DNA of 64,000 bases, from NCBI RefSeq assembly GCF_037038585.1, contig NW_027288510.1, positions 1,245,001-1,309,000 of the forward strand. The letters run 5' to 3'. Made by a program: the position numbers and the translations under genes. Positions 1 to 15,500 of this stretch are shown in pieces. A model generated the notes under the pieces. It saw nothing but the letters and a program-made list of their open reading frames with translations, was not told where the DNA came from and ran no database searches. The stretch's first letter is position 1, and every line of letters starts with the position of its first letter. The stretch comes from Patagioenas fasciata. Its lineage: Eukaryota > Chordata > Aves > Columbiformes > Columbidae.

Positions 1-417
1 GACCCCTCTCCTCACTCCTCAGTGATGGAGGTTTTTCTTTCATGTCTTTCATCCACAGAACCAACTCTTGAGACTCTCCACAAACGAAAGGTTGTGTCAC
101 CTTGATGCTTTGTGCATGGGAGGTCAGGAGATGGCTGATGCCCAAGAACAGACTTGGAATGATGCCTCAATTTTGTCTGTTCACAAATCCCAGCAAATGG
201 TGCACAGTCATCTCTGTCCCTTCCCTTGAGCAAGGCTTTGCTCCAGTGACCAGGGGACAGAGTTACCCTCTGAGTCTGGAGGCTCCTCCAGCACTTGCTG
301 TAGACAATGCAAGAGGCAGAGTAGAAAGACCACCACAAGTCAAAGCACAAAACAGAAACTTCCTTTTGGTGAGACTGAAGATGGTATCACGGCCAGAGCT
401 GAGGAACCAGCAGTTAC

Positions 418-553
418 CTGTGTTTTCGAGGAGGTACTTGAGTGAGCACTCAATGGCAGTGAAGAATCCATCCAGAACTATCTCATCCACGTAATCCACA
501 TAGGCCTTCCAGATGTCAGATGCTGGGTCTGCAAGTAAGAGGCTCTGGTTTTC
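418..553 (-). CDS. DNAH9: Dynein exon 15 (residues 852-897, last exon in window)
   Basis: 136 nt, phase 0 to 1, acceptor TTCTTCCAG, donor GTAACT. It encodes [20 protein letters not shown] and [19 protein letters not shown]. Bases 1-417 are intron; the next exon is outside the window. Confidence 0.9.
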
Positions 554-3500
554 CTGGAAGAAAAAGACGACACTTTGAAATACAGCGGGGCTGAGTCTGT
601 CCTACAAGAGCTGCCCACAGCTGAGGACTCATGGCAATGAGCACACAGGTACCAGCCCTGCGGGGGGTGAGAAACCAGACAGACGGATGTTGCTGCTGGT
701 AGCATGGCCACAATTTTCTCCTTCTGTCAAGGGCTGCTTTGTCATCTGAAGCAACTCAAAATAATCACAAGGTAAAAATGGAGTGCGTGAGAGACTTAGC
801 AGCCCTGCAACCTTCTCCTCCCTCTTCTCTGAGGCCAAAGGGCTCAAGGGTGCTTTGCAGACCTGGGCCAAAGGCTCATCCCAATGCATGAAGCCTCAGT
901 CCTTGTGGCCTGTATAATGTTACCTTGGGTGGATGAGTCCTTCCAAGTGGACTGCTTACACCTCTGCCCTACAAATGGTCATCTCAAAACAAGAGAACTT
1001 TAAAATTCAGAAAAGGGTTTTTAAATAAACCAAGTGAAAATAGTTAAAGATTGGGATCAGAAGACAAAGGGTTGGCTTACAGCCTCCCTTCTCAGCTTAT
1101 TGCGTCCCTTACCTCCAGGCAAGTTCACAGTCAGGAAATTCACGGTTTTCTAGGCCACAGAATGGCCCCATCCTTCTTGCGTCTCCTCTTCCACACCCAC
1201 AAGACCAGCCTGGGTATCCATCCCCTGCACCTCCCAGGCTCTGCCGTGATCCTGTTCCGGCCTTGCTATGCCCTCTGAGGGCTCTTTCTCCTAAGCCTGC
1301 CAGGGGCTCTCAACACAGGCACGGGCTCAAAAAAAACGTAAGGTCCAGCTTGCAGTCTGCTGCCAGGGGTTCAAAGCTGGCTGTATTTCATCTCTGGGGA
1401 CACAGGAGAGGGTGCCATTCCCAGTGGCATGGCAGCTTGGCACACATGAGATCATAGAATCATTCTGGTTGGAAGAGACCCTCAAGATCATCGAATCCAA
1501 CCATAACCTAACTCCACCACTAACCCATGTCCCTAAGAACCCCATCTGTACATTTGTTAACACCTCCAGGGATGTGACTCCACCACTGCTCTGGGCAGCC
1601 TATTCCAAAGCTTCACAATCCTCTCTGTGAATTATTTTTTCCTAATATCCAATCTGAACTTTCCTTGGTGCAACTTGAGGCCACTTCCTCTCATCCTATC
1701 TCTTACTACTTGGGAGAAGAGACCAACCCCCTCCATGCTCCAACCTCCTTTCAGACAGTTGCAGAGAGCAAGAAGGTCTGGCCTCAGCCTCCTCAAGATA
1801 GAGTGGCATTGCCAATTGGGCTTGAGTCAACCCAGAGTTGCTGCTCCCCAACTTTACACATCAACGCTGAGTGATTAAACTGTTAACAGAGCAAGCCAGG
1901 GCTCTGGTGCCTTGCAGACTCACCTCCACATTTTGCTGACACAAGAGAAAGGGGAACTTCACAGGACTGAACACTATGGGAATGCCCATTTGAAAGCACC
2001 ACCCCCTCTTCACCGTCCCATGCCCTTGTATTTGACAATGCCCCCTTGTCACTGGTGTTCTACTGAACCTTTACTCCAGAGGCCTCATCCTGGTGCAAAA
2101 GGGCAATGCAAGCCAGCATCTCACTGTCCTGCCTGTGCTTGTGGGTGCACGTACCCAAACTCTCTGTGCTCTTCTCTCAGCAGCCTCAAGACTCACCTGC
2201 TCAAAAGAAGACCTGAACACCCAAGGGAAACACAGCAGACCAGCTCTTGGCCCCTTTGCTGCTGTTCCTCCAGGTTTGACCAGCACAGCAGGACAGAGGC
2301 ATGGGGACATCCTATTTTGGGCCACGGTGCCTTTCCCTCCCCAGGACCTTCATGCTGCTTTGCAGTTGGTCCTGCCCTGTGAGCCACCAGAGCAGCGGTG
2401 CCAGCCCTTCTGCCTTGGCCACAGCCCCATGTTCTCTCCGGTCAATTTAGGAAGTGTTCCCATCTTTTGGGTGTAGCTGGAGGTGGTTGAGCCTGTCACA
2501 GCTGTAGCAGCAGGACAACGTGGGCATAGTAAAATCCTCGCCGTGGGTTCAGAGGGTACAGAAGTGGGTCAGAAGCCCAAGGCTGAGTGCAGACAGTGAA
2601 GTAAGGTGAGCAACAAGGGCTCAGTGTCCCAGAGAGGGTCAGCCCAGTCTCTCCAGAGTCCAAGGCCAGATGGTGACCCTCAGGAGTGGGCTGGACCTAA
2701 AATCCATCTGCCTTCCAGCCAAGGTGCTGTCCCTGACACGCTAAAACCTCTGGGCAGGTGAGGCGCAGAGATTTGGGCTTTCTCCTGCTCTGCAAAGAGG
2801 ACTCTCAGCTCTGGCAAAGCCACTGGAAAAAACCCAGGGTTCAGACAGCAGCTTTTTTCTTGTTACTCAGCTTCTCCCTGGACTGACAGCGTCACCTCCT
2901 GCTCCCACAGAGGAACAACAAGCCTAAAGCAGAAAGGTCAGCCACAGCCAGCTGCCTCTCCATTTTAAGGTGAATATTTCGGAGGAGTTTTTCCTCTGAG
3001 CAGGATCCCAAAGCCTGATGCACGACTCCCCTCTAGTGGCTTCACAAGAACCAGGACTGGGAGCCAGACTGGGCTGCATCGGCTCCCGCTCCTGCTCCAA
3101 ACTCGGTGCCTGGTCAGCAGCCCCGCACACTCAGCTGTACCAGCTCACCCATCAAAGTATTCCTTAATCAACAACAGGTAAGTTTTTCAAATGAGTTAAG
3201 GGAGTTAATTTTAAGGTGAAGCAGCTCTGGACATTTTCACCAGAGCGGAGAGACACCCAGAGCCTATGAAGAGTCAACAAACCCCTGGAGAAGGTCCCCC
3301 CTCACCTTCACCAGCAGATGAATCCTCTGCCCTGACTCTCGGACAAGGCTGTAACGCCGTTCCAGGCGGTCCTGACAGTCCTCCAGGCTCAGCAGCGATT
3401 CTCTTTTACAATCTCTTCTCACAAATATGGGCGACGCCCACGATCCCACGATGGTCTGGATCTCCTCAACATTGTTTTTGGCTTTCTGTATCCTCTGCTC

Positions 3501-6500
3501 GAGGTCATGGACATCATCCATCACCATGGAGATGTGATCCCAGACACCTGGTAAAAAATGAGATGATTGACTACTTTTTTTCAGAGCTGCATGGCCAAGC
3601 TCTTGTGCACTCTCCATAAGACTTTTCCCCCACGGTTTCATGTATTTCTCACCCATCATTAACACAAGAGACTTACCACCTCAACCAAAAGAGTCACTTC
3701 TAGCTCCCTCCTACCCCAACAATCCATGGTACAGCTGCAGCCTCTGTTTTCTGCCAGGAGCACCAGCACCGTGGGGACGTCTGACACTTCCCCCTTTCCC
3801 GTACCCAGATTTAATCTGCTACCAGAGAGAGAACAAGGACAACAGGCTGAGTGTTCCTGCCACTGTCACTAGAGCAGGGACCCACAGCCCCACAAACACA
3901 GGCTGTGACAGCCCAAGGTACCAGCGAGGGCTGCATTTAGATTCAGGGAACTTCATCTGCAGGAAAGTCCCTTCATCTTTGGTGTGCAATGGAGAAAGAG
4001 TTTTTCAGCATGAGGAATTCTGCTTTGCAAGTTCCCAAGGGAGGACACTTGTTCCTGTTCATACCACAAGCCTGATGACAGAAATATATATTCCAACAGC
4101 GAGCAGTTTGCTTTCACCAAGAGGAAACAAATTGTCTTCCTCCATTCTGCTTTGCAGTTAAAACTGATCAAGCAAGAACACTGGTTAAATCATCCCAAAG
4201 TCACGGTGCACAAACCTCACCACTAACCACAGTATTTCATCTGGCTGGAAAGGATAACGAGGTGGCCCTGGCCCCCACCGGGAGAAGTCTGTCCCAAGCC
4301 AGATGGCTGGGCCAAGGGGTCCCAGTCCCTGCACAACTCAGGGAGAAAGCAGTGCCTTGGGGACACAGGGACATGACCACACAGTGGGTCACTTGGGCTG
4401 GCACGGGCAGGGAGCAGACTCTTCAACCCCAGCCTTGCCAGCTCTCACAAACCCCAATCTTGCCGTTTCCCCAGCATCACTGCTTACAGGGCAGCCTCTC
4501 TTCCCCAAAAGCCCAGAGGGAAGCTGAAGGGATCAGGATCCTGTCCCCAGCCCAAGCAGATCAAGGTAAGATGGGAAGGAGCAGGCAGGCTGGGGGCTGC
4601 CCTTTGTCTCCCCAGTGCTGGCTCTGCTGGAGAGTCCCCTGCCCTGCTGTGAACTGTCACTGGGAACCAGGTGATGGAGGCTGGGGACATGGGAGGAATC
4701 TGATGAGACCCAAGTGAGCAGGTTAACCATGAGCAATGTGCCCTGTGGCCAAGAAGGTTGATGGTACCTGGGCTGCGTGAGTAGGAGTGTGGCCAGCAGG
4801 TCGAGGGAGGTGAATCCTCCCCCTCTGCTCTGCACTCGTGAGGCCCCATCTGAGTGGTGTGTCCAGTTCTGGGCACCCCAGTTTAAGAAGGACAAGGAAT
4901 TACTGGGGAGAGCCCAGCGGTGGCTACCAAGATGCTGAGGGGTCTAGAGCATTTTTCTTCTGAGGAAAGGCTGAGAGAGCTGGGGCTGTTGAGCTGGAGA
5001 AGAGAAGCTGAGAGGGATCTGATCAATGGGATCAATATCTCAGGGTGGGTGTCAGAGGATGGACCAGACTCTGTTCAGTGGTGCCCAACGCCAGGGTGAG
5101 GGGCAACGGGCACAGACTGAAACACAGGAGGCTCCATCTGAACATGAGCAGAAACTTGTTTGCTGGGAGGTGCCAGAGCCTGGCCCAGGCTGCCCAGAGC
5201 GGGTGTGGAGTCTCCTTCTGTGAGACATTGAAACCCGCCTGGACCCACCTGTGTGATCTGCTCTGTGACCCTGCGTGAGCAGGGGGGTTGGACTGGGAGA
5301 TCTCCAGAGGTCTCTTCAGCCCTCACCAGTCTGGGATTCTGTGAAATCCTGTACGGCCTCTTTTGCCCTAACACAGAGCTAGCTCACCCTCCATCTTCCA
5401 GTTGAGTGTTTCTTCTGCCTTCTTCAGCTTCAAGTTAATATCCCACAGCTGCTCCTGTATGAGAGGGTATTCGACCTCCAGGACTGTCTTCAGGACCTTG
5501 TTGTATCTGTTCACCATCAGCTCCAAGTTGGCCGCCAGCTGCCGGTATGACTCCTTGGAGGAATAGATTTCTGCTGCCGTGGGTGGGATGGCTCCCAGCC
5601 GGCTGCCAGACAGGTAGCTCAGCTCCCTCAGCACCGACACCAGCTGCAGAAACAAGGCAGAGAGCTGAATGTGAGACAATCCTCCCCATTCACCTGGTAG
5701 ACACCCTCCCGTCAATTCTGGGGATCTTAGGGGGTTCCTGCTGTTTTATTCACAAAGCAGTACGCTCTGAGAAGGGCCTGGACACCTCCTAGTCCAGACC
5801 ATCTCCCTCCCATTGATCTTTGCCTCTGATTTGCTTCCCAATCAAAGACATATAGCTCTGTTAACTACCCAGCCAGCAAACCCTGTGCAGCCTCTAAAAG
5901 CCATGATGATCTCTGGTCTTCTCAGCTATCCTCATCAATACAGTCTTTCAGCAATACTGTGCCTGCAGGAGGAGGCACAACCAAAAGCATCTTTGAGTTG
6001 TGATGGAACGGGATTGAGTGGGTTATTAAACTATAAACCCAAGTAGAAGTGAGTCCCTGCAACAAACGGAGCAGCAAGGTCTTCCAACGCAATATATCAC
6101 TTCTAAGACAAAAAAAAAAAATCTTTGCTCGGTTTAGTGGCTTGTGAGAGGGAAAATGCTCCTGAAACTGCACATTTTGGCTGGGTGACAGAAATTCAGT
6201 ATATTGTATGGGCAATGGCAGGGGTGAGGAGTATCTACAATACTAAAGTGACTATGTCCACAATGACAAGAAGAGGAAAGAAAGACGGAGCGCGGAAGGG
6301 TGAAGGGAGCAGTTTGAGGAGGCGGATGGAAGAGGATGGGATGGGAGGAAGGGAAAAGCAGGGGATTGAGGGAGCAGGAGGCCAAGTGAGATAGAACCAA
6401 ACTCCCCTCCCTTTTATGCACTGGAATGTCTGAGACATCCCCACCATGGTGTCAAGGATGTCTTACCCTCTTTCCCTCTCCTCCATGGAAGGTGAGCTCT

Positions 6501-9500
6501 GGAAGATTCTTTAATGTTGAAGGGTTGCAAATACATCCTCCCTTTAGGCAAAATGAGGTGCTCCTATCTGCTCTGAAGGGCATGAAGGGGCTGCTAAGCA
6601 GGCACCTGAGGACATGAGGCAGTCCTCAGTACGGAAAGCTGAGAGCAGCGCAGAAGCACTCAGAGACTGGAGCTGAGAACATGCTCAGCACGTCACAGGC
6701 TCCAAACCCTGGCACCAGGGTGAAGGGTGGAAAACATCCCCTGGGGCCATTTGCTTCCCACCTTAGCAAGGAGATTCCAAGGAGCTGGACAAATCCTTTG
6801 TCTGAGAGCCAAGCTGGAATGAGCTCTGGAACCTCAACACTCTTCTCTAACAGCAGCAAGTCCCAGGGAAAGGGGGAAGTGTTTGATGTTTTCCCAGGCC
6901 CCTGAGATTCAGCACCTCCGCAGCAAATGGCATTTCACATTTGAGAGGCCCCAGCTCTCATCAGGCCCCAGAACCTTTGAATCCACCTCTGCACTCTGCT
7001 GGCTTGGACCCTGCCTCTGCTTTGGGCAGGGGGATGGTCAGGCCTCCCTGTGCTGGAGAGGGCAGCCCTAGGGAACAGAGACCTACTGGAAGCCTCCTGC
7101 ACCACAATTAAGGAAATCCAACAGCCACAACACTGAAGTAACAAAACAAACCTTTCCTGGGATTTTTATACCCTTTCAGGAAGCTCAGATTTCAGGTAAA
7201 CATAACACGAACCCACGTCTGTAGGATGATGCTCCTACGCTCCCCACACCAGCGTCAAACCAACCTGCTCTGGAGATGTTGACACCAGTTAACATCTGGC
7301 TACTCACAGACTTTCTGGCTTTAATTACAATCTGTGCTGCTTAAACTGTAATCCTGATATTTTACCAGGAGACAGAGCCCACAAAGGGGATGGTTAATTC
7401 ATGTCACCCATAACAGATGCTCCAGGGACCTCAGCAGAACAGATCTAGTAGCGATCCCACCAGACTTGCCATGCACGGTGGGGCACAGCTTGGAGACGTG
7501 CCCTCCAGCAGACAGGAAAGCTAGTTCTTACCTGGGGATCAAAAGTAACTGTGATCAGTTTGGTTTCTGGATCTCGCCGGATAAGCGGTTGAGTAAGGTT
7601 GTACTGTGATTTTTCAGAGACTGTCTGGGACCAGTCTGCATAGAGCTTCTCCTGATACCTGCCGAAAAACAAACAAACCAATTAAAACATCCACCACGTA
7701 GCTGCCAAGCCCGCACACCAAGACATAGAACCAAATAAAAGCCAAGTCCACTTCTGAGGGCTGAAGAACATCAAGGAATATTTAAAACCCACCCACACCA
7801 CCTCCATAAAGATCTTGGCTTCAAAGACAAACACCTGAAAACCAGTGACAGCATCAAGTCAGGAAAACAAAGATCCCCCAAGTACCATTCTTAGCAGAGG
7901 ATTCAAATTTGGGGACAAACATTCAAAAGCTCAGAGCAATCAGTTCAGTTTTAGCATCAAACATTAAGATATTAAGTGAGGTGCAACGAATCCCACTCCC
8001 ACTTGTGGAACACACACATTACAGCCACGGTAAGTACACTGTGAATGGGCACAAGTGGATTGAGACTTCTGGTCAGCTCAGGTTTTCTACCACAGCATCT
8101 CCTACATCCAAAAGAATCTCGTTCCAACATTTCTGCTGGGCTGCACAGCCCCTGTCCCTCCCATGCAAACTTCTCATTTCAAGATATCACAGAAAGACTG
8201 TGGTGTGTAGCAAAGGATTCCTCCTCCTCTCTCATCACAAAATTCCTTCTGGCTTAGAAAGAGACATTCTCAGGCCCTGGGCTTGCAAATGTGCTGAAAG
8301 GTGGTTTAGAGAAGGAGAAGGAAATGGCCTCAAGTTGCACCAGGGGAGGTTCAGACTGGATATTAGGAAACATTTCTTCCCCAAAGGGCTGTCGGGCATT
8401 GGAACAGGCTGCGAGGGCAGTGGTGGAGTCATCATCCCTGGAGGGGTGGACAGACGTGGAGACGAGGTTCTCAGGGACACGGGGCAGTGCCAGGGTTGTG
8501 TTAATGGATGGACATGAGGGTCTCTTCCAACCAAAACAATTCTATGATTCTATAAGGTTTGGCTTTTTTTCATATAGTTACAGTCATGCCTGAGCCACCA
8601 CTTACCTGTCGAGCAGCTGGATCATTTCTTCATACTTCTCTATCACCCTTCTTCCTCCAGCAGAGTCCAAGCAGCTGGTGGCACAACAGACAAGCTCAGC
8701 GTTACATTTAGCCCTGTGAGGCTGCAGTCTCTATTTACCCCTTCCCAAAACCACCCACCACCTTGCAGGCAGAGCCTGGCTGGGGATCTTACATTCCAAC
8801 CCCACCATATCGCCCAAAACCATTTCACTGCACAAAAGCTCTCCAAGCCCCAGTGCGCCCTTTTGCGGGTGTTTGCATGGCAACTGGCAAATGAGAACCA
8901 CGTCCTGGGGGAAGAACAAGGGCCCAGAGCTGCTGGAGGAACACTGGTCTCCGTAACATACTCAATGCTCCGGTGTTTGCACAGAGCAGGGCAACCTCTG
9001 CTCACCAGCCACCACTTTCTGAGGTCAAAGAGGCACAGAAAGAAGCAGAGTGTGGCTCCCGGCAGATGAAGCTCTTGGCGGTGCCCAATTCATGCCCCTC
9101 AAACCGAAGAGCAAAGGTGTCCCAGAGTGCGGGAGGCAGAGCCCTGGCCACGCTGCCAGGGCTGTACAGCCCAGGGAACAGCAGGCCAGAGGAATTCTTA
9201 TCATGCTGTCTTTTCCCCACTGTTTCATCTACAATATCCAAGTTTTCCTCAAGATGGTTGTTGATTTTGGAGGACATATTGACAAAACTTGAATTAACTT
9301 AACCAAAAGCTGGAAAAAAGGAGCGCCTGAGCAGTCACCGCTGGGCAAGTGCTGAGAAACCTGCTGGAAGTAAACAAGTCCTCTGAGCAAATCCAAGTAA
9401 ATCCCAGCAAAACCACTTTTGTTTCTCCTTTTTAATCCTTTTTCCCTTTCAACAGCATCATGTCACCACCGTTGCAGAGCATGTTATTAACTACTCTAAA

Positions 9501-12500
9501 CAGAGGACAGAAAATCAGTGTGAAATGCAGATCTGGGTCCTTCATGGTGGACAAAAATTTGCCATTTAGGTTCAAATCAGACATGATAACTTGGGCTCTG
9601 TGCTGAGAACAGCCCAAGAGTTTGTTTCATTGCACCAATGTCTTTGCTGCTGCAGAATAACTGTGCACTTAAAGACACTTAATGGCAAGATACAGTGAGA
9701 GAAGGTTACAAACATGGTACAGTGACGGTCAAGTACATTAAAAAAGTGGATCCATTTACACAGAATCCTGACCAGCACACGTGAAGCCATTCCTGTGAGC
9801 TACCAGGTGCAGTCCCTAGAACATCCGCAGTTGTCATAAGTCCAACACTGCCTTGCTTACAGAGCTCTTAAATGTTGTCTCATGTGGTGCCAGCTGTGAG
9901 TATGAGGCCATACTTCCCTGACACCATCCGTTATAACAAGCATTTGGGTGATAAATATACCAGCATTGGTTTCTTTCCTTGATCTTGGGAGATGGCTCCT
10001 TTGTTTAACGCTGAGAAAGTTTTCTTCTGCCCAACAAAATGCTCGTCTGCTCCCCAACATGCAAACCCAGCTCCATCGATCCATCTCAGCTGAGTCCAGC
10101 CCAGCACTTCTCTGCTATTCACAGTTTGGATGATGCCAGAACCAGGACTTGCAGCTGAGGAGGTCCTGGAGAACATGCTGAGTGGGATTGCAGCAGGAAA
10201 GGTTCTGATACCTCTTTCAATTGCAACCCGGGAACTATGTCTGAAAGCTGAATAGCCCACTGTGCCTCTTAATCGCTTCAAAACAAATCCAGTTAATGAG
10301 TTTCTTAAAAAAAATAATGATCACAAGGAAGCTGAAAAGCACCAGTGCAACCACTTCACACCTCTTTGACTAAGAATTATTTCAGCTATAACCATGGGAT
10401 AATGTTCACCACAGAAAGAAAATCAGATTGATTACAGAGAAGATAGCAAGGTGGTCATAAAGCAACTTAGCTGGAACAGACACGCACAGATGTGGGATGT
10501 GCCTGAAGTGATCAAACGGCACCTGGATTCGCGCTCGCAGCTCCTGCGCCCAGCGCAGCGCTCCAGCCACCGGCGGCATGTTCTTGTGCACAGGGGGGAT
10601 CCTGGGGAGGGCACATTGGAACAGCATTTGACTGAACACTGCACTTGTAACCCCAAAGATGCCACAACAGAACCTCATTTGCAGAAAACTGCTCTGATTT
10701 CCCAGCTTCCTTCCTTAAATCCAACATCTGCCACACTGATGTAGGTCTGTGACCAAGGCAAGTGCCTCTGGATCTTGAATAAGGAGCTGAGATCGAACGA
10801 GAAGCCCAGACTATGTCCAAACCTGAGCTGATGTGAGGTGTCCCTTGCCTGGGACACATTCCCCGCTGCTCACAAACACTGACATAGGGATTTCTGACCA
10901 GGAGTTACTTCTGTCCGTCTTATCTAACAGCCACAGAACAATAACCACAAATTCACAGCAAATGATTCTCTCCATGATTCTCTCCAGTCCAGGACTTGTC
11001 TCGTTCCAGTATGATCTTTCTGAGGCAAGTAAATAGGTTATTGTTCAAAATGACACACTTGAATCCTCATAATCTGATAGAAATCCACCCATTCCCCCCT
11101 GTGCCAACAGTCACGGGGAATAATAAACTTGGAAAAGGCTGATTAAACCCTTGGTTACAAAGTCCCACTCGCATACTTTGCATTTTAAGCATTGTAAGGG
11201 AAACAAAATAAATTCATTCTGAGGAGCACATGAGTGGGTTTGCAGGTCCCATGGGGTGTTGGAGGCAGCACACAAATGTGGAGAGAAACCTCCTGTCACA
11301 GCCTCGCTGGGAGAAAAGCTCAGCATGTGTCTCCATTCCCAGTCACATATCATGCATACACATTTGAAAAAGGGTATTTTTACTCCTAACCAATTATTTG
11401 CTTTAATACTAAGAACAGAGCTTTCCCAGGCATTTCCATTGCCACTAGGAGCTACAGAGGCTGAAAACATCTGCAATTTGTAAAGTTTTGGGTTCCTTAG
11501 AAAAATAAATCATTTCCCCCCCAAATTAATCTCAATCAAACTCCCTGTAAAACCCATTTTACTCAGCACGTTCTACCTACCGAGCTTCAGCTCTGCCTGG
11601 ATGTGCCGGGAGTAGATCAGCCTGGCGTGGTCCAGGGCCCTGCTGAACACGCTGATGAGGACGGAGTATTTGCCAGCAGCATCTGCAGCGACTACCGGTC
11701 GCTCCAAAAGGCTCCCGAACATGTCCAGCAGCTGTTGGGGTGAACACGCAGGAAAAGAAGAGGGGAAAAATTTACAACCCCGACTCCTGCAGAGAGATCA
11801 GCTGGGACCTTCCTCCCCAGCCCAGAGGCTTCAATACTGTCCGCACCGATGGGCACTTTGGAAAAAGGACATTTGCTCCCTTTGTTACGGGGCCTCTCAG
11901 ACTTTCTCTGGGGTTGGACCACATTCCAACTGTTGTTCTTCAAATGCTTCAAGATTTTCTATTTTCTTCAAAAAACTTACAAAGATAAACACTGTCACTT
12001 GCTAAAGTCTTTTCTACAAATGCTTATATTGATTTTTTAAAAAAAATACCATTTATTATTTCTGCAAGATAGATTAATTGATAAATAAACCAGCTTTGTT
12101 TCTAGAAAACCTGTTTCCAAAACTGAAACAGATCCATGTATTAATAATATTAACAAATTGATACTAACAATATCAATTCTCACCAGGAAATCCTAGAAAA
12201 AGCATGATTTCCCCCAACTTGCAGAGAGAGACACAAATATATCTCCTGGCATCCAAAAGCTTTGTGAGGGACCCACCAGCCTGAGCATCCCAAACCAAGA
12301 GCAGCCCAAAAGCTACAAGTCCCACTGTCCCACCAGCAAACACCAGCCCCATGTGCCCGTGGCTCCAGCACTGCCTGGTCTCCTCAGCGTGATTCTCACC
12401 GAGCCGGGTGCCCTGATTTCCCTTTTAGGGAAGAGCAAGGGAGCGATAAACAAACCTTGAAGGCGTGGTCCAAGTTGGAGGCGTCGTCAAAAGCCTGGAT

Positions 12501-15500
12501 GAAAATGGTGCCCAGCCGACGGTCCATGTCTTCTACTTTCTGCTGGAAACCAAAGGCATCCTGCTCAAAGTCCTGCACAAAGGCAAAACACAAGCTGTGA
12601 GGCTGCAAGATGGCACTAGGAAGGTACCTGTAACTCCTCGATCCAGAGATGCCCTCTCTTATTCACCGTGAACTAAGCCACGCCTCTGGCCAATCTTCAG
12701 CCATCGCAACGTGGCAAAGTCCTCACGAAGCTTGAGAACATTTCTGTGCTGTCCCATGGCTGAGATGTTGGCCCTTTCTCTGGGAGGGACCCTTTGGTCC
12801 TGAGGGCTTTCCACAGCCCACATGGCACTATCTTCAGCCTACAGGCAAGATGGACTATTTCCACACCCTCTCCCCCACCACTTGGCCTGAAGACCACACC
12901 ATCATCCAGAAAACCCACGGATGCACCTGCTGAGTCCCAAATCCAACCTACTTTCAAGTCAAAACAAGCCTGTGGTTCCATGGTGAGCTGGTTGTGAGTG
13001 AGGCAGTTTCAAAACACTCGCACAGGTTGCCCAGAGAGGCTGTGGAGTCTCCACACTTGGACATAGGTAATCTTGGAGATATTTCACCTGACCAGTCACA
13101 GTCCTGCTCTGGCTGAGCCTGCTTTGAGCAGGGAAGGTGGACTGGGTGATCTCCAGAGGTCCTTTTCAAACTCAACAGTACTGGGTTTCTGTAATTTCCA
13201 TCATCTTCTTGCACTGCTTTTCTTGCTTCAATTGTAATAAATCCTTTGAACTTCAAGAGTAACATCTATATTTGTTTTCCTACACGTAAAAGAGTCCAAA
13301 TCAAAGACTGAACTTGACAGTCCGTGACAGTCCTTCTGTTCTAGCTTGGACAAAACCACTAAAAATGAGGTCATGTGTCTCTTTTCCAAAGGACAAAGTG
13401 CAAGGAAATAGCTTTTACTATTGCTACTGCTGAGCTCCAGCAGATCCAGATGCCATGTTTTAGCTAAAAAAAACGGCTCCAGCAGTGGCAGAGGGTGCAA
13501 AACTAGAGCACTGAAAGAACAAACATGACTCAGAGTCACACAAATGGCCATGGGGTCACCAAACCCAAGCCACCTCCTGCAGAGCCACTGTCACCTCTCC
13601 TCTGTGCCTGCCCTGCTGAAGGAGGGGTGCTATGGAGCAAGCAGCTTTCCAGCAAGAAACACTGGGGACGTGCCACCCCCTGCAGAGATGTACTGGGAGC
13701 TGCAGGAAGCAAAGCACGAGCCACCCATCCCCACACCAGGCAGGTCCCAGAGGGCTGGGAATATTCCTTTAATTAAAGCACTACTGATAATAAAATAGAG
13801 CATCCTTGAATTCTGAGAGCCCCAGATGCCATGTGTTCATCTAGGCAGGAGCGAACACATCCCAGAGATGATCTGAGTTGGCCCTCATCAGGCAAACTAC
13901 CTTGTTTTTCCAAAACTAAGACAGAGTCTTATATTAATTTTTGCTGCAAAAGATGCTTACTTTTTTACATGTATAGCTGCCTGGACCCTATTTAAATTGA
14001 CTTTTTTATGAACTGTAACTAGGGCTAATTTTTTGAATAGGGTTCATATTTCAAGCATCCTGAAAAATCATGCTATAGCTTGTTTTTGGGGTAGGTCTTA
14101 TTTTTGGGGAAACATGGTAAATACCAAGAGCAGGAAAGCAAAGAGATGTGGGTGTTGGTATAGCTCTTATACCTCAGCAAGCACCATGTACAGCAAAAGC
14201 TTGTGCATAACTCATGGAAATCCCAGTTTCCCAGCTGCACTGATCTAAGGTGCTGATCTAGCAAGATATGTTAGATATAGACGTGCAAGAAGTCCCAAAT
14301 CTCTGCAGGAAAGGCCAGCGGCTCCCTGTTCCCTCCAGTACCAGATCAGATCATAATGAAAGGAGGAAAGAGCTGGGAAGAAGATAGCAGGAAACTGCTG
14401 CTTTGGAAACATGCACATGTTCCTGATGTTCCCGCAAACTGGTCCCACCTACCGTGTTGGTCAGGTCAAGACAGTCATAGGTTCGCTCTGAAAACACCTT
14501 GTATGCCTCCTGGAATTCCTCATACATGTCCAGGACCTGCTGGCCCAGGGTCTTCCCTTTAATCCCACTGAATTCAATTTTCTCCAGCTTCATCAAGTCC
14601 AAGGAAGTTGCCAGGAGATCCTTCAAAGTCAACGGAGGGAGACACAGGTCATGATGCTGACAAAAGAAGATGACAACAGTTGTCACGACAGAGTTGCACT
14701 TGCTGAGGGACCTTCCCAAGCACAGCGCTGGTGCTCAGGCTGGGTGGCAGGGATGGGAAGGGGGGAGCCTGATCTGCCTGTCCTGAGCATCAGTGGCTGC
14801 TCATAACACGTCCCTGCCCAGTGAGACCTGCTGCAGCCACTAGAAATACCATGACAACTGTAAAATCGCTTTTAAGTGTATTTAAAGGACAGATCCAAAG
14901 CAGGATATGAGACTCTTATATGTCATCCAGCATAGCTAAGAATCCCAATTTTATAGGTATTAACCAAGGACAGATTTCTAATATTTACAGGTACCCAAAC
15001 TGTCCAAAGCTCCTGCGCAGTCAAACCTCCACGTGTCCAAGTGGGTGTTGCAGCACCTGCCCCGCTGGCCCTCTCTGCTGAGGTGGCACACGGGTCCTTC
15101 CCTTCCCTTCCCATCCTCTGCAGCCTGGCAGTGTCACCTCTTGGGAAAATGTCCCGCTCCCCCAGTGGTGGTGGCAGCACTGGGCAGCTCTGCTGCCATC
15201 CCACCTCATCTGTCTCCCTAGGTAGGGCCAAGTAAGGGCTGGTTGAACATCCATTGTCTCAGAGGACCAGGAGAAATGTGCACAGGAATGTACTGGTGGC
15301 CACTCTCTGCTTGCACTTGTCCTGGGGCCACCCGAGCAGGGCAGCAGGTTTTACCACAGACACGTAATATGAAACAGTGCAACGAACCAAAGGAAAGGGA
15401 TCCTTCCCTCTTCACGTGCTCATGGGCTACCCATGCACCAGTGTAACTGCAGCTTTTATGAAAATTCGAAAACAAATGCACATACGCATTCATATTCACT

